This document shows, in pieces, positions 49,240 to 59,500 of a DNA stretch of 64,000 nt. The number at the start of each line of letters is the position of its first letter. The first letter of the stretch is position 1. A program made the translations under genes and the position numbers. The notes under the pieces are model-generated. The model ran no database searches, was not told the DNA's origin, and saw only the letters and a list, made by a program, of their open reading frames with translations. Source of the DNA: Chaetorhynchus papuensis (Eukaryota > Chordata > Aves > Passeriformes > Rhipiduridae); assembly GCA_013396525.1 (NCBI GenBank), contig VWYX01000259.1, forward strand, positions 124,001 through 188,000. Direction: 5' to 3'.

Positions 49240-50190
49240 ATCACAGAATTGTTTAAGTTGGAAAAGACCTTTAAGATCATCAAATCCAGCCATTAACTCA
49301 GCACTGCCATATCCACCACTAAACCATGTCCCCAGGAGCCACATCTACACCTACACACAATTACACATCTTTTAAATACTTATAGGGATGGTCCTTAGGG
49401 CTGTCATTCCAGTGCTTGAATACCCTTCTGGTGAAGATTTTTTTTCTAACATCCAATGCAAACTGCAGTTCTGATGACACCCCTTCTTACTTCTTCAAGA
49501 ACTGAAAATTCAAGCACTTCATGATGTCTTTTCTCAATACAGCATCCAACCATTGCAGTGCCCACCAGCCCTTCTGTGTTCACAAACAGCAGGTCCAGAG
49601 GGGCATTTCCTGTGTTTGCCTCCCTTGCCAGCTGTGTCAGGAATTTCTCTTCCACACACTCTGGGAACTTTCTGGACTGTTTGCTGGCTGCTATGTTGTA
49701 TATCCAGCAGACCTCTGGCAAGGTGAAGTCCACTAAGAGAACAAGGGCAAGCAGCTGTGAGGCTTCTCCCAGCTGCTTATAGAATATTTCATCTCCCTCT
49801 TCATCCTGGTTAGGTGGTCTGTGGCAGAATCCTGCTGTGATATCTGCCTTGAGATCATCACCATCAAGCTCTAGACAGTCAAAACAGTCCCTAACATACA
49901 GGGCTAACCCATCACTCTCCTTCCTTGCCTGTCCCTTCTGAAGAGGTTATAGCCATCCATCACAGCACTCCAGCTGTGTGAGTCACCCCAACATGTTTCC
50001 ATGATGGCAGCTATGTCACACTTTTCCTGCTGCACAGTGGCTTCCAGCTCCTCCTGGTCTTTGCCTGTGTGTAGTGGTGTAGATGCACTTCATTGGGCTA
50101 CTGAGCACACCACCTTTTTGGGGGAGAAGCCCTAATTTGTATGTGACTGTTCTCAGCTGCTTTGGTGTTTTCTAACATTGATAACCCCAC
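49240..50190 (-). mobile_element. Internally deleted CR1 LINE (ORF2 start + endonuclease joined to 3' UTR)
   Basis: On the minus strand the element runs from the ORF2 start region (about 50190) through most of the endonuclease domain to about 49465. It then passes straight into CR1 3' UTR text (TTGGATGTTAGAAAAAAAAT, then ACCAGAAGGGTATTCAAGCA) and ends at TTAAACAATTCTGTGAT near 49240. The whole reverse transcriptase, about 2 kb in a full CR1, is missing at the junction near 49458-49465. Two separate insertions meeting by chance are the alternative, but both parts have the same orientation, the correct order and no terminal CR1 repeat between them. Confidence 0.85.
49446..50150 (-). pseudogene. 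CR1 ORF2 endonuclease remnant
   Basis: An apurinic-type LINE endonuclease, broken by frameshifts. One minus-strand frame (49733-49446) has LPEVCWIYN, FPECVEEKFLTQL, APLDLLFVNTEGLVG and HHEVLEFSVLEEVRRG. These correspond to the CR1 motifs LPDVCWKYN, FLECVEDNFL, PLDLLFTNREGLVG and SDHEMIEFSILGEVRRG. The catalytic SDH motif reads RHH, so the copy has lost a key Ser-Asp pair. An earlier frame gives EELEATVQQEKCD and METCWGDSHSWSAVMDGYNL, the endonuclease N-terminal region (canonical ETWWDDSHNWNA). It is a dead copy. Confidence 0.9.
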
Positions 50191-50751
50191 AGCTTAATAT
50201 GTATTTAAGAAAAGAAAGGCTGATCTTTGTTGATTTTGGATTTTTTTGAGCCTTGCATTTTCTGCCTTTCCTGCCTGACCCTAAGGTCTAGAAACTTTCT
50301 CTTTCTGAAAGAAAAAAATCGTTCTCATTTAGTCACAGGACGCTGAGAGCTGGAGTCTGTGGGAAAATGCTGGTACACCGGTGACATAATCAGAAAATCC
50401 AACAGAGCTTCCAGCAGTGTAGCATTTCTCTCAGCTTTCCTCAGCTCTGGGCATGAGTACTCAGCTGCTCTGAACCTGAAACCAAAGGCCTGGGGATTTC
50501 TTCAGCTGTCTGCAGCACAAGGGCTGGTGCCCAGGGGTCAGCCTCCCCCTCTACCTTGCAGTTGCAATTAGGGAAAGCATCAGCTGTGGGACGGCATCTA
50601 CCTGGAGAAAAAGACACCAGTGCTCTACCCTTTCCACATTCATTTGCACAGCTGCTGATGGCCAGTGACAGTGTGGTCCACTGGTCATAGGCATTACCCA
50701 GTTGCAGAAGGTTGTATGTTATGAAACAAAAAGGTTTTAATTACAAACCTT
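50191..50751. other. Unique non-coding sequence
   Basis: About 0.56 kb between the deleted CR1 and the next LTR. I recognise nothing in it. Confidence 0.45.
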
Positions 50752-51236
50752 CTAATGGGTTAACCCTGACAGGCAGCTAGGCACCACAGAGCTGCTCACT
50801 CCCTGCCTCCAAACCTAAGTCCTGGCAGGAAGGAAGAGAGAGAAAAGGAAGAGGAAAAGTGAGAAAACTTGTGGGTAAAGATGAAAAAAATCCAAACCCC
50901 AAACAAAAAAGCAAAAAACAAACTTTAAATGAAGAGAAGAAATGGAAGAAGAAAGCAAGCAAAACAAGTGATACACAATGTTCAGCAAATTCCTGAGCAA
51001 AACATAAATAACCTCCCTAAATCTCATGGAATCTGCCTGGTTATGTCCCCTCCCAATGTATTGTTCAGCCCCAATCTATTCACCAAGGGTGGGGAGCAGA
51101 GTAAGAAACAGAAAGGCCCTGTTCAGCAGCAGGTAAAACACTGGTCTGTTACTAGCACTGTTTTGGTGATAAATCTGAATCACAGCACCATACAAGCTCT
51201 TATGAAGAAAACTGACTCCAACATAGGCCCCGTACA
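50752..51236 (-). mobile_element. Diverged solo LTR of the TGTCCTGGTTT family
   Basis: The plus strand opens with GGGTTAACCCTGACAGGCAG, CTAGGCACCACAGAGCTGCT and CACTCCCTGCC, the antisense of the family's 3' end (GCAGCGGCTGCGTGGTGC, then GGGTTAAACC). It closes with CACAGCACCATACAAGCTC, TATGAAGAAAACTGACTCC and CCCCGTACA, the antisense of the 5' end (ATAGAGTTAATTTTCTTC, then TACTGTGCTGTG). The orientation is the same as the LTR at 43309-43864, but the middle is poorly alignable by eye and A-rich. This is an older or different subfamily copy. Confidence 0.7.
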
Positions 51237-52109
51237 GTCCCCTGTCTTTGAAAAGAAAAGGTTAATCCAGGACTCCTGTTAGGAAATGCTATCAGTGATT
51301 TTAATAGAATTTAGTACTTGCTCCCTATTCTTTTTCATTTGTATAGCTCCTCTGAGCTGCAGGAAACGATTTGAATAAAAGAAAAGGCAAAGTAAACCCT
51401 CATCCTCCTGGGACAAAATGTTCCTGCTGGTTTCCTACAATTTTACTTCATAGCAAGAATATCGGGAACAGCTACAGCACTGAGCATGATGAACCACGGG
51501 TGTACTTAATGTTATTCAACAGAAAATGTGTCAGGAGAAAGTAAACCAGGAATATCAGTCACAGCTGTGCTGGGAAGGGTGAGTCAGACGGGTGCTCAGT
51601 GCAATGCATCTCTCTCTGAACAACTTCAGGGAGGCTCAAGAAGTGCGCATGTCACTCCTTGCTCTGCTTGCAGCCATGATTAAACACGAGCTGGTACTGT
51701 TGCTTTTTGGTGCCATTGGGTCATATTTCCCCAGAAATCCAGAGTCTGTGGCAGCAACACTTGAGTTTGGAGGGGCACCTGTGTTTCTTATTACTTGCCA
51801 AGGTAAGCACTGCATTTGCAGAGTCTCATCTTGATCTTGACTCATGACAAGGCTGCCTGATTTGGGAGCAGGTGGGCTCTTTGTTGGTACTATTTTAGTT
51901 GTGTGGGGTCTTCTTCAGCAAGCCAATTCCCAGGATCTTTTTGTAAGCTGTTATTGAATGGTTTTAAAGGATGAGGTGGGGTGGAGGAGATATGTGAACG
52001 GTGTTTTGGATTTTATAAATGTGTGCTGAACACACGTGTGTGTGTGTGTAGGATATGTACTGTATGATGTGGGGGCAATACTCACCATGGACCTTACACA
52101 AACCGATGA
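51237..52109. other. Unique non-coding sequence
   Basis: About 0.9 kb with no recognised gene. A TG run lies at 52034-52050, just before the CR1. Confidence 0.45.
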
Positions 52110-52379
52110 CCCCTGATCACAGAATCACAGAATATGCCGAAGTTGGAAGGGACCCACAAGGATCAGTAAGTCCAACTCTTGGCCCAGCACAGCACCACCA
52201 AGAGTCACACCATGTGCCTGAGAGCATTGCCCAAATGCTTCTTGAACTGTCAGGCTTGGTGCTGTGACCACTTCCCCGGTGAGCCTGGGTGCTCAACCAA
52301 CCTCTGGGTGAAGAAACTGTTTGTGATATCCAAACTAATCCTCCTCTGACACAACTTCAGGCCATTCCCAGTCACAGGA

Positions 52380-52560
52380 CTCACCCCTTCAGGTTTCACT
52401 TATGCCAATGATATCAAATCTCTAAGACTGGGACAAAGTCTCAGGCTCCTCTTGTTTGCTCCTTGTGCTGCCTCATTAGTGTAGAAACATTTCAGGTCTT
52501 GTAGCCAAGACCTCTTAAAGCAGATTGAGGGATCCCACTGTTGCTCATTTCCCCAAGTTC
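52380..52560 (-). pseudogene. CR1 ORF2 start remnant
   Basis: Minus-strand text GGCTACAAGACCTGAAATGT, TTCTACACTAATGAGGCAGC and GATATCATTGGCATAAGTGAAACC corresponds to the beginning of CR1 ORF2 (LKCLYTNARSMGNKQEE, then GISETWW). It stops at GAGTCCTGTGACTGGGA, directly before the 3' UTR junction. Confidence 0.8.
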
Positions 52561-52639
52561 TGGCACATCATCCCAGCACTCACCATGGCAAGCCTGCTAT
52601 TTTCCCTCTCCCCCTTCCAAGCTACTTTAAAGCTCTATC

Positions 52640-53420
52640 AACAAGCCCCGTTAGCTCCTGTGCTAGACCCTTTTCCCCTCTGAGAAAGACACATCCCATC
52701 AGTTGTCAATAGACCAGGTGTTGAGTACATCCTCCCATGGTCCACAATCCCAAAATTTTTCTGCTGTCACCAACCTTGGAGCCATGCATTGACTTGAAGG
52801 ATCTGCCTATTCCTATAAATACCATTTTTTGTTACTGGAAGAATTGAGAAAATAACTACCTGTGTTCCTGATCCCTCTACCAATCGTCCCAGGGCCCTGA
52901 AGTCTCTTTTGATTGCCCTTGGAATTCCCTTGGTTATTTCATTGCTGCTAGTTTGTGCAACCAATAGCAGATAGTAATCAGAGGAATTGGAGAGTTTTCC
53001 AGTAGGTCCCTTTTCTGCAGCCCTGGGAGACAGCAGACTTCCCTGTGAGTGGGGTCCAGTCTGCATATTGGATTCCTCTTAGAAGGGAGTCTCTTATTAC
53101 AACCACCCTTGTTTTCCTCTTAACAGAGGAGATTTTGATGTGGGGTACAGGTGGTGTTGCTTTAGAGGGCTCCACTATCCCAGAAGGACCTTTGCCTGCC
53201 TCATCAGTTGTCTGGCTTTCTAGTTCCAGAGCCTCACACCTGTTGTAGAAGGTTCCAGTCCTACTTGTCAGATTCTGAGAAGGAGGAACAACCTTCCTGG
53301 TACATGCAGTGACCTGCTTCCTGCCTTTATCTTCATCAGGCCCTTGGCTAACAGCCCTTTAACTAATTCCCCTGCAGGGTTCTGAGTCCACGATGGGGAT
53401 GCTACAGATGTTTTCCTGTG
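52640..53420 (-). pseudogene. CR1 ORF1 esterase-domain remnant
   Basis: Minus-strand frames encode a decayed SGNH/GDSL-type esterase domain like that described in ORF1 of CR1-family LINEs. In the frame 53175-52978 the block KRKTRVVVIRDSLLRG corresponds to the canonical VVVIGDSLLRG, so the GDS nucleophile motif has become RDS. In the frame 53066-52767 there are SDYYLLLVAQTSSNE, IKRDFRALGRLVEGSG and QVVIFSILPV, matching SDYYPLL, IKRDFRALGRLV and QVVFSSILPV. LSQRGKRV appears near 52690 before a frameshift. N-terminal pieces (around 53270-53420) are present but out of frame. In live elements ORF1 probably helps CR1 mobility through nucleic-acid or membrane association. Confidence 0.87.
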
Positions 53421-53440
53421 TGGCATTCTTTGAAACTCAT

Positions 53441-54377
53441 TATTTTTGATAACAATAAGCACAGATAAAAATAGCAATTATACCACAGAGAAGCCTGTGT
53501 TTTAGAGCATGTCCTCAAAAGGAGCAAACCTGATTGAGGAGACTGAATTCCTTATAAGTGTCAGGAAGCTGCACTGACTGAATTTATACACACTTGTGCT
53601 CTGCCCCATTCTTTATACACTGCAAGGCCACAGCTAGGGACACTCACCAGAACCAGTCTCTTCAAGGATCTTCTCATAACAAAGAGAGACACGGTATTTC
53701 TTGCTTTTCTTAGAGGAAAAGTGTTTCCCCTATATATACAGTAAGGGATTGCTATACCTGTCTCTCTAAAGGGCATAGAAAACTTTTATGGTTCTTAAAA
53801 GTCTTTCCTTTAGTAAACAGCTCCAGAATTATTAAATCCTTCAAGGGCTCTCATGACAAGATTTCTCTTACCACATAGGTAGTATGGGAGGTGCCAGAAG
53901 CAGATGTGAAAGTTGCAGAGAAGAATAAATGTTTAGTACAGAAGGTAGAAAAAGACAGTGATGAGAATAAATGAAAATAAATTTGTCTCAACAAACATTT
54001 GTCAAGAGTCTAATTTCTGCGGTATGGACCAAAATTGCTGCTGACATTTTCTGTAATGAAGTTTCTTCTGATTTGCTCAAAGTCTCCATGTGCACTCTGA
54101 CTCATCCATTTATTCCTGGACTGAGTATTTAAGACAGACCTCCACATCCGCAGGACCCTGGCATCCTTCTGCAAAATGCTCCACCTAGGAAAGGCTGAGG
54201 CAGATGGGCACGTACAGACCTGGGGCTGTCTGTTTGCCACTGTATAAGAAAAGGCCTGACTGAGGAAAATCAGCTTTGTATCCTGATCCTTCCTTCTGGC
54301 CTTTTTCTTTCCCTAACACGAAGTGTTGTTTAAACTTTGTTCTGAATGCTTAAAACAGTGGTTATGTCTCCTCCCTC
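53441..54377. other. Unique non-coding sequence
   Basis: About 0.9 kb. No gene or repeat is recognised. Confidence 0.45.
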
Positions 54378-54427
54378 TTTTTTTTTTTTTTTTTTTTTTN
54401 NTTTTTTTTTTTTTTTTTTTTTTTTTT
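54378..54427. repeat. Poly-T tract interrupted by NN
   Basis: 22 T, then two N at 54400-54401, then 26 T. The N pair probably marks a failed joining inside the homopolymer, so the real length is unknown. If it were a poly-A tail on the minus strand, the body would lie to the right, but no AATAAA precedes it there and no gene-like sequence is recognised. Confidence 0.95.
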
Positions 54428-56085
54428 CTTTTCTGGCTGGATTTATGGGCAATACAGGTTGGCATAGCTCTATTGAAATCAGAGGAACTGTTCCAGTTTC
54501 CACCAAAGGATGCAGATCTGGGGTTTAAAATGCATATCCAGAATGAAAGAGTCTGTAAAGAAAGTAGCTGCGGGTAATGAGGCAAGGCTTTCAGCTAGAG
54601 ATTTCAGAAGTGTATTTATGAGCCTTAGAGCCACATTTCTCATAGCTAGGGAAATAATATCTGTTCTGTTACTTGTTTAATAAAATTATTTTCTGTTTCA
54701 GGAGAATTAGCAAGTCACAGAGCATTTAGAAACTGCTGCATTGGTGTTTTGTAAAGTTGAAAAAGGATAATACATTTGACACATTTAGTGGTCCAAAATT
54801 TGTGTTGTGTTTGTCTTTGGAAAATATTCTATTACCTGTCCTTCACTGCAGACAATCATTGGCCCATCAGTGTGAATAATTTGTTTTCCTCTGGAAAATT
54901 TCAGCTCCAGGTAGGATTGACTAAGAGGAATTGTTGTTTCAGCAATAATCTCTGTTGATGTGCTGTGTATTAAGCAATAAGTGGCTGTTGAAATTGATTA
55001 ATCGTTGAAGTGGAGATGAGATTTTAAGGCAATTTCAAATTCTGTTCATTGCACTCATATTTTTTTATTAAATATCCCCTTGTTGTGCTGTTATGTTTTT
55101 TTTGAATAGAATTTTTTTTTAATAAGACTTCTCAGTGTCATACATTACTTTCTAACATTTGGGATGTTTGAAAATCCCAGATATCAGCAACTCTATTTCC
55201 AAGCCTTCACCAAGGAAGAAGAAATGGATAACCTTGTCTTTTAAAACATATTTGTCTGTGGTTTTTTGTATGACAGCAGACTCCTTTTTCCACTTTGATA
55301 TATATAGGACAAGGAGAATTGCCAGAGCAGGTCTGACCCAAGGTTGATGAAGGCCAGTCTTCTGCAGCTGGCAGCAGACAACACCAGCTGCTTCAAAAGA
55401 GCAGACAAGAAGTTCCACAGCTAGTGGCAATTTGAAAATTAACCTTTGAGAAATTTTCTCCCAGCTTCCATGGGTGGAAAATTCATTTGTGCCTGGAGGC
55501 AAGAAGGTTTGCAGGTCTTGCTTTTCTTTTTTTTCTCCTTTTTTTTCCTTTTTCCTTAGGGTTTGCTACAATAATTCTGCCCATTCTTGATACTTGTATA
55601 AAATCTTGGATCTTTTTGATCGCAGTGAAGCTCTTGGCCTTGATGACATACTGTGCCAAAGACAGGTGAATTGAAATTGGTGTGAAACACTGTGTCCTTG
55701 TATCAGTACAAAATGTCACCTTCCAGTCTCAGCAAGTCCATTGTGTTTCTAACAGTTTGTGTTATCTGTGCCTGGTTCGTTGCAAGTTTTAGGGCACAGT
55801 GGTTTGTTGTTTACTTACTGTTATCCCCATCCCTTTTTTACCTCTCGGGTCCTTGGAGTGCAAGTTCTTCAAAGCAGCTGGTCTTTATAGAGCTTTTATA
55901 CAGCACTCAGTTCACTGTGGACATCAGCTATTTGCAAAAGAAAAATATGCATCAAAGTCTAGGGGAACCGAACATTATTTACATATTCTGACTCTTATTT
56001 GACTAAACATGAGTAGAACAACAAAAAACCCAAACAAAACTCACACCTCTGTGAATGAAATGTGTTAACCATGTCGCTTGCTAAC
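54428..56085. other. Unique non-coding sequence
   Basis: About 1.7 kb, AT-rich, with T runs near 55115 and 55525-55555. No exon is recognised. Confidence 0.45.
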
Positions 56086-56560
56086 AATGGATACCAAGGT
56101 ACCGATGCCTTTTCCTGGTCTTAAAATCAAGAATCAAACACGGTTAGAGGAGAAAAGGGATTTTACCTCTACATTTATTTTAAGGATCCTTAGGTGCACC
56201 ACGTCCAGGTGGAATGCCCCAAAATGCACACTGCAATGCACACACACAGTAGATCAGGTATAACATTGTAGGTGTTACTAATTAGCATATCTATCAAAGA
56301 TTCCTCAATTCCTCGAGTGAGCCCCCATCCCCAAGGAACCTTCCCCTGGATGGTTCTATCTCAGTTTACAAAATGTGTTCTGGAGAGGACCTTGGTGTCT
56401 GGGGCTTTCTGATCCCTAACTACACGGCTCCTAAGATGTTTAGTCTCCTAGCGTGACAAATAAGTCTAAGAATGTAGGCTGAAAAACACTAAGAATACAA
56501 AAAGCTATAAAAAGGTATATAAAAGGGTTATAAAAGGAAAAGCAAAAAATCATCATGGCA
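56086..56560 (-). mobile_element. Probable LTR-derived sequence
   Basis: The block has a composition unlike its neighbours. The plus-strand text GTATAACATTGTAGGTGTTACTAA, GCATATCTATCAAAGATTCC, GAGCCCCCATCCCCAAGGAA and TAGTCTCCTAGCGTGACAAA looks like a passerine LTR family in antisense. On the minus strand AAAATAAATG (about 56176-56184) could serve as the polyadenylation region. Ends, target duplication and family were not established, so this rests on impression and composition. Confidence 0.4.
56505..56537 (+). promoter_or_regulatory. Cluster of three TATA-like motifs
   Basis: CTATAAAAAGG, TATATAAAAGG and TTATAAAAGG follow one another at 56505-56515, 56516-56526 and 56528-56537. Each resembles a strong TATA box (TATAAAAG). 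They may be a degenerate 11-bp tandem repeat and need not have promoter function. Confidence 0.45.
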
Positions 56561-59500
56561 TCAGTACAAGGTCTTCAGATCCACCAAAGACTTGAGGTAC
56601 CTGGAGGAGTCGTGAGGCTGAAGTGTTTTGATGGCCATATGTCTTGTTTCAGGCCTCTGCTCCCCCACTTTGCTGGGGTTTCTTATTTGTAATGTGAATG
56701 GTTATGAAAATGATGTTATATTAAACTCTGTGAGAGTATTTTATGCTGTCAGAGTCCTTCCACTGGGTCTCCTGGAGCTGCTCCTGTTTGCACTATGCAA
56801 GGTGAGAATGGGGCACTGAAGTGCTGTGCTGGCTGGGGAACATGAGCTGCTTCCTGCTGCTCCTTATGGCTGATTTCTGAACTGTCCAAATTTAAAGAGT
56901 CTAAGAACACCTAAACTTGACATCAGTTAATACTTTCACTCAGGGCCTTTCTGAAGAATTTTACTTAAAGGGAACAGGTTTCATGTTAAGACAAAGCTGA
57001 GTCCACCTTTATTATGTCTCTGTAGGAGATAAGGTAGGTTTGCAGCAGAGACTGCATAGCAAAGTGTGGGTTTCTTTTGTTTTTGTTTAAATCCTGATCA
57101 GGAGTGGAAGTGGAAAGAGCTATTAAGAGATGAAAAAGTTGAAGCTCAGCATTAAGTGAAGGATTTTACTGTTCTAACTTGCCATTTCTCTTTGTGAAGA
57201 GATACATTTTGATTGTTGCATGGTGCTTTCATCAGAAGGTGTTTTACAGGAAGTCTAGAGTGGATGGAGTGAGCTATGGGTGATAAAGGCCAATCTCTAA
57301 ACCTGAAGGAAACTTATGTTTATATCATGTGGCCATTATAAACTCAATGCTCAAGTCTCTATGCATCTGAAAAGATATCTGACTGCCTCTATAGTCCAGG
57401 AAGGAACCTGGGTTCTAAAGCAACTTCTGTTTATGCAGAGACTCTTCATAACAACTTTTACAGCACAGCTTGTCACTGTTTGTGTTTAGCTTTGCTGCAG
57501 TCCTAATTCTCGTGTGAATGTGTCTTGCGCAATAAATAAATATAATGTCTGTCTGTGTGTGTGATGGGGAGGGATCTGGGTCTCATCACACTTGTGAATT
57601 TGTGTGTGAGATTATAGAGTCACATCAGGGCAATCAGGTTCTAGCTGATCTTTAAAGCCAGCTCTAGGGCTATATTAAAATTCAAGGTAAAGCAATGCCA
57701 GCCTTTTCACTACATGTAATCCAGTGTGATGTGAAGTGGGGGCACAGACCTGTAGAAATGGAGTGGCTGAGATTGTTTCCATCTGCTGTTGGCAGCATGG
57801 CAGTGATTTATACCAGCTGAAATCAGACTGGGTGACACATCTCACAGAAACATGGCATTTTTGGTTTCAAATGGGGTGGGGTTTTTTTGTGTTTGTGCTA
57901 CACTTTGCTGCTTTCAGAGTGCTACTTTGTCAAACAGTAGCCATTTCAGCGCTGGTTTATCAAGTCTTCATGGATTTGTGCTAATCAGTATTTGTCAGAA
58001 AGCAACATATTTCTTTTCAGCCCTGGCAAATAATTCAATTGGAAAAAAAAATCATTCCATTGCCATAGTTTATCTGCATGATATATATCATCAGTGCACA
58101 GAAGTGGTATCTCAGGAGACCTCAAATGCAGAACCTGTGCTAAGAAGAAAATATGAGAGCTAATTTTTCTTGTAAGTTACTCTTAGTTTTTTCTTATTTC
58201 CATTCTCTGAGGAGGGCAGTAGCCCTTCTCTCCACATACCTGTGGGCTTTATGTGTGCTGCTGTTGCTGGAGGTACCTGTGCTACAAGCACTTTCTGTAC
58301 AGGCAGAGATTTGTGTAAGTCTTGGGCACTAGTCAGCCCTTCCAGGAATTCAACAAAATAGGAATTACAGATGGCAGCACAAAGAAGCATACGTGGGGCC
58401 AGCACTCACAAAGAGAGGGGAAATGTTATGCTGGATGTCATTAACATTTTCAACCTTTTGTATGATGACGGAGTTCTGCCCTCCAAATCTGCCCTTGGGT
58501 GATTCAAGCAACAGGTGCAATTTCAGATGAATCAGATGATGGAATTAGAACCATTAAATTTCACAGAAAATATTTGCTTCGTATTCCAGATTTTTCTAAG
58601 CCTGGAGGAACCAAAAAGAGGCAAGTAGTGCTTACAGGGAGGGGAAATGTTGTAGAGATATTGATTAGGAAAATTTCTATATCCCAGGCCTATTTAATTT
58701 TTCTTTGGCCTCTCTGTTTTATACTGTTAGGTCCTGCACAGAGCTTTATCAATTTCCTTGGCAGAGCTCTCTCATTTATGGTTATCTGACTCTGCTTCAT
58801 TTTTATGCCTGTATCGTGGGTTTATTGGATTGGAAAGTTGACTACAAGCCATCCAGGGAGGCTGTCAGCAGTAGAATATAACATTACTGAAGTGAACAGA
58901 AATTCAGCTCCTGTACATTTTGATGCTGTTTGCTGAACTAAACAGAAACATCCTGAGATATTTCCCAGAAGGAGACAATTTTTCACTCGGCTATGGTCAT
59001 GCTATCAACAGGCAACTGGCCAATGCTAAAATAATGCCCTCAGCATCGTATAAACTCACATAAAACACGAGTTAAGGATGTGTGAAGCAGCCGGAATATG
59101 GCATAGCTCAATGTAGTTTATACCCTCGTCCAAACCTGGCTCTGCTCATGAAAGGGAACATCAGTGTAAACATTATGGATGGATTTTGGGGATCCTGGAT
59201 GGACCACAGGCTAAAGGTGTAACTAACAACAATTAATCCCAAACTGCAATCTAAAGTCTTATCCCACTTTCAAATTCTCCGTGGGATCTATGCTCCAAAA
59301 AGTCATTGCATCATAACTAAAAACATTTGTGTTCAGTCTTGGCTTTTGACTACAAGTCTGAGCTGAACAAAGAGCTATAAAAGCTTAACTGAAGCAGCCC
59401 TCTCTCTTTCAGAATGATTGCTCACTTTGAATATTACATATTGGTGCAAAATTTCCTAATTTCATGACTGGAGGAAAAGCTGTCTCTCTTTTTAAAGAGA

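Larger units (their letters stand above)
52110..53440 (-). mobile_element. Internally deleted CR1 LINE (ORF1 esterase + ORF2 start joined to 3' UTR)
   Basis: On the minus strand the copy begins in ORF1 (about 53440), continues through the esterase domain and the ORF1/ORF2 boundary into the first codons of the endonuclease, and breaks off at about 52370. There it jumps into the CR1 3' UTR (GGAATGGCCTGAAGTTGTG, then CACCCAGAGGTTGGTTGAG) and ends with a clean terminus GGCATATTCTGTGATTCTG at about 52117. The rest of the endonuclease and all of the reverse transcriptase are missing. The 3' UTR subfamily resembles the 21.6 kb copy. Its terminal 60 bp (GTTGGACTTACTGATCC, then TTGTGGGTCCCTTCCAAC) resemble the tail of the SINE at 47925. 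Confidence 0.87.

Noticed and set aside
43309..51236. A single 7.9 kb provirus bounded by two LTRs of one family
   Set aside because: The two LTRs are strongly diverged from each other. No retroviral coding sequence is visible between them, and the interval holds unrelated CR1 and SINE copies and unique sequence.
54313..54585. Poly-lysine / poly-phenylalanine frames near 54.4 kb
   Set aside because: They are translations of the homopolymer A/T tract and the NN pair.
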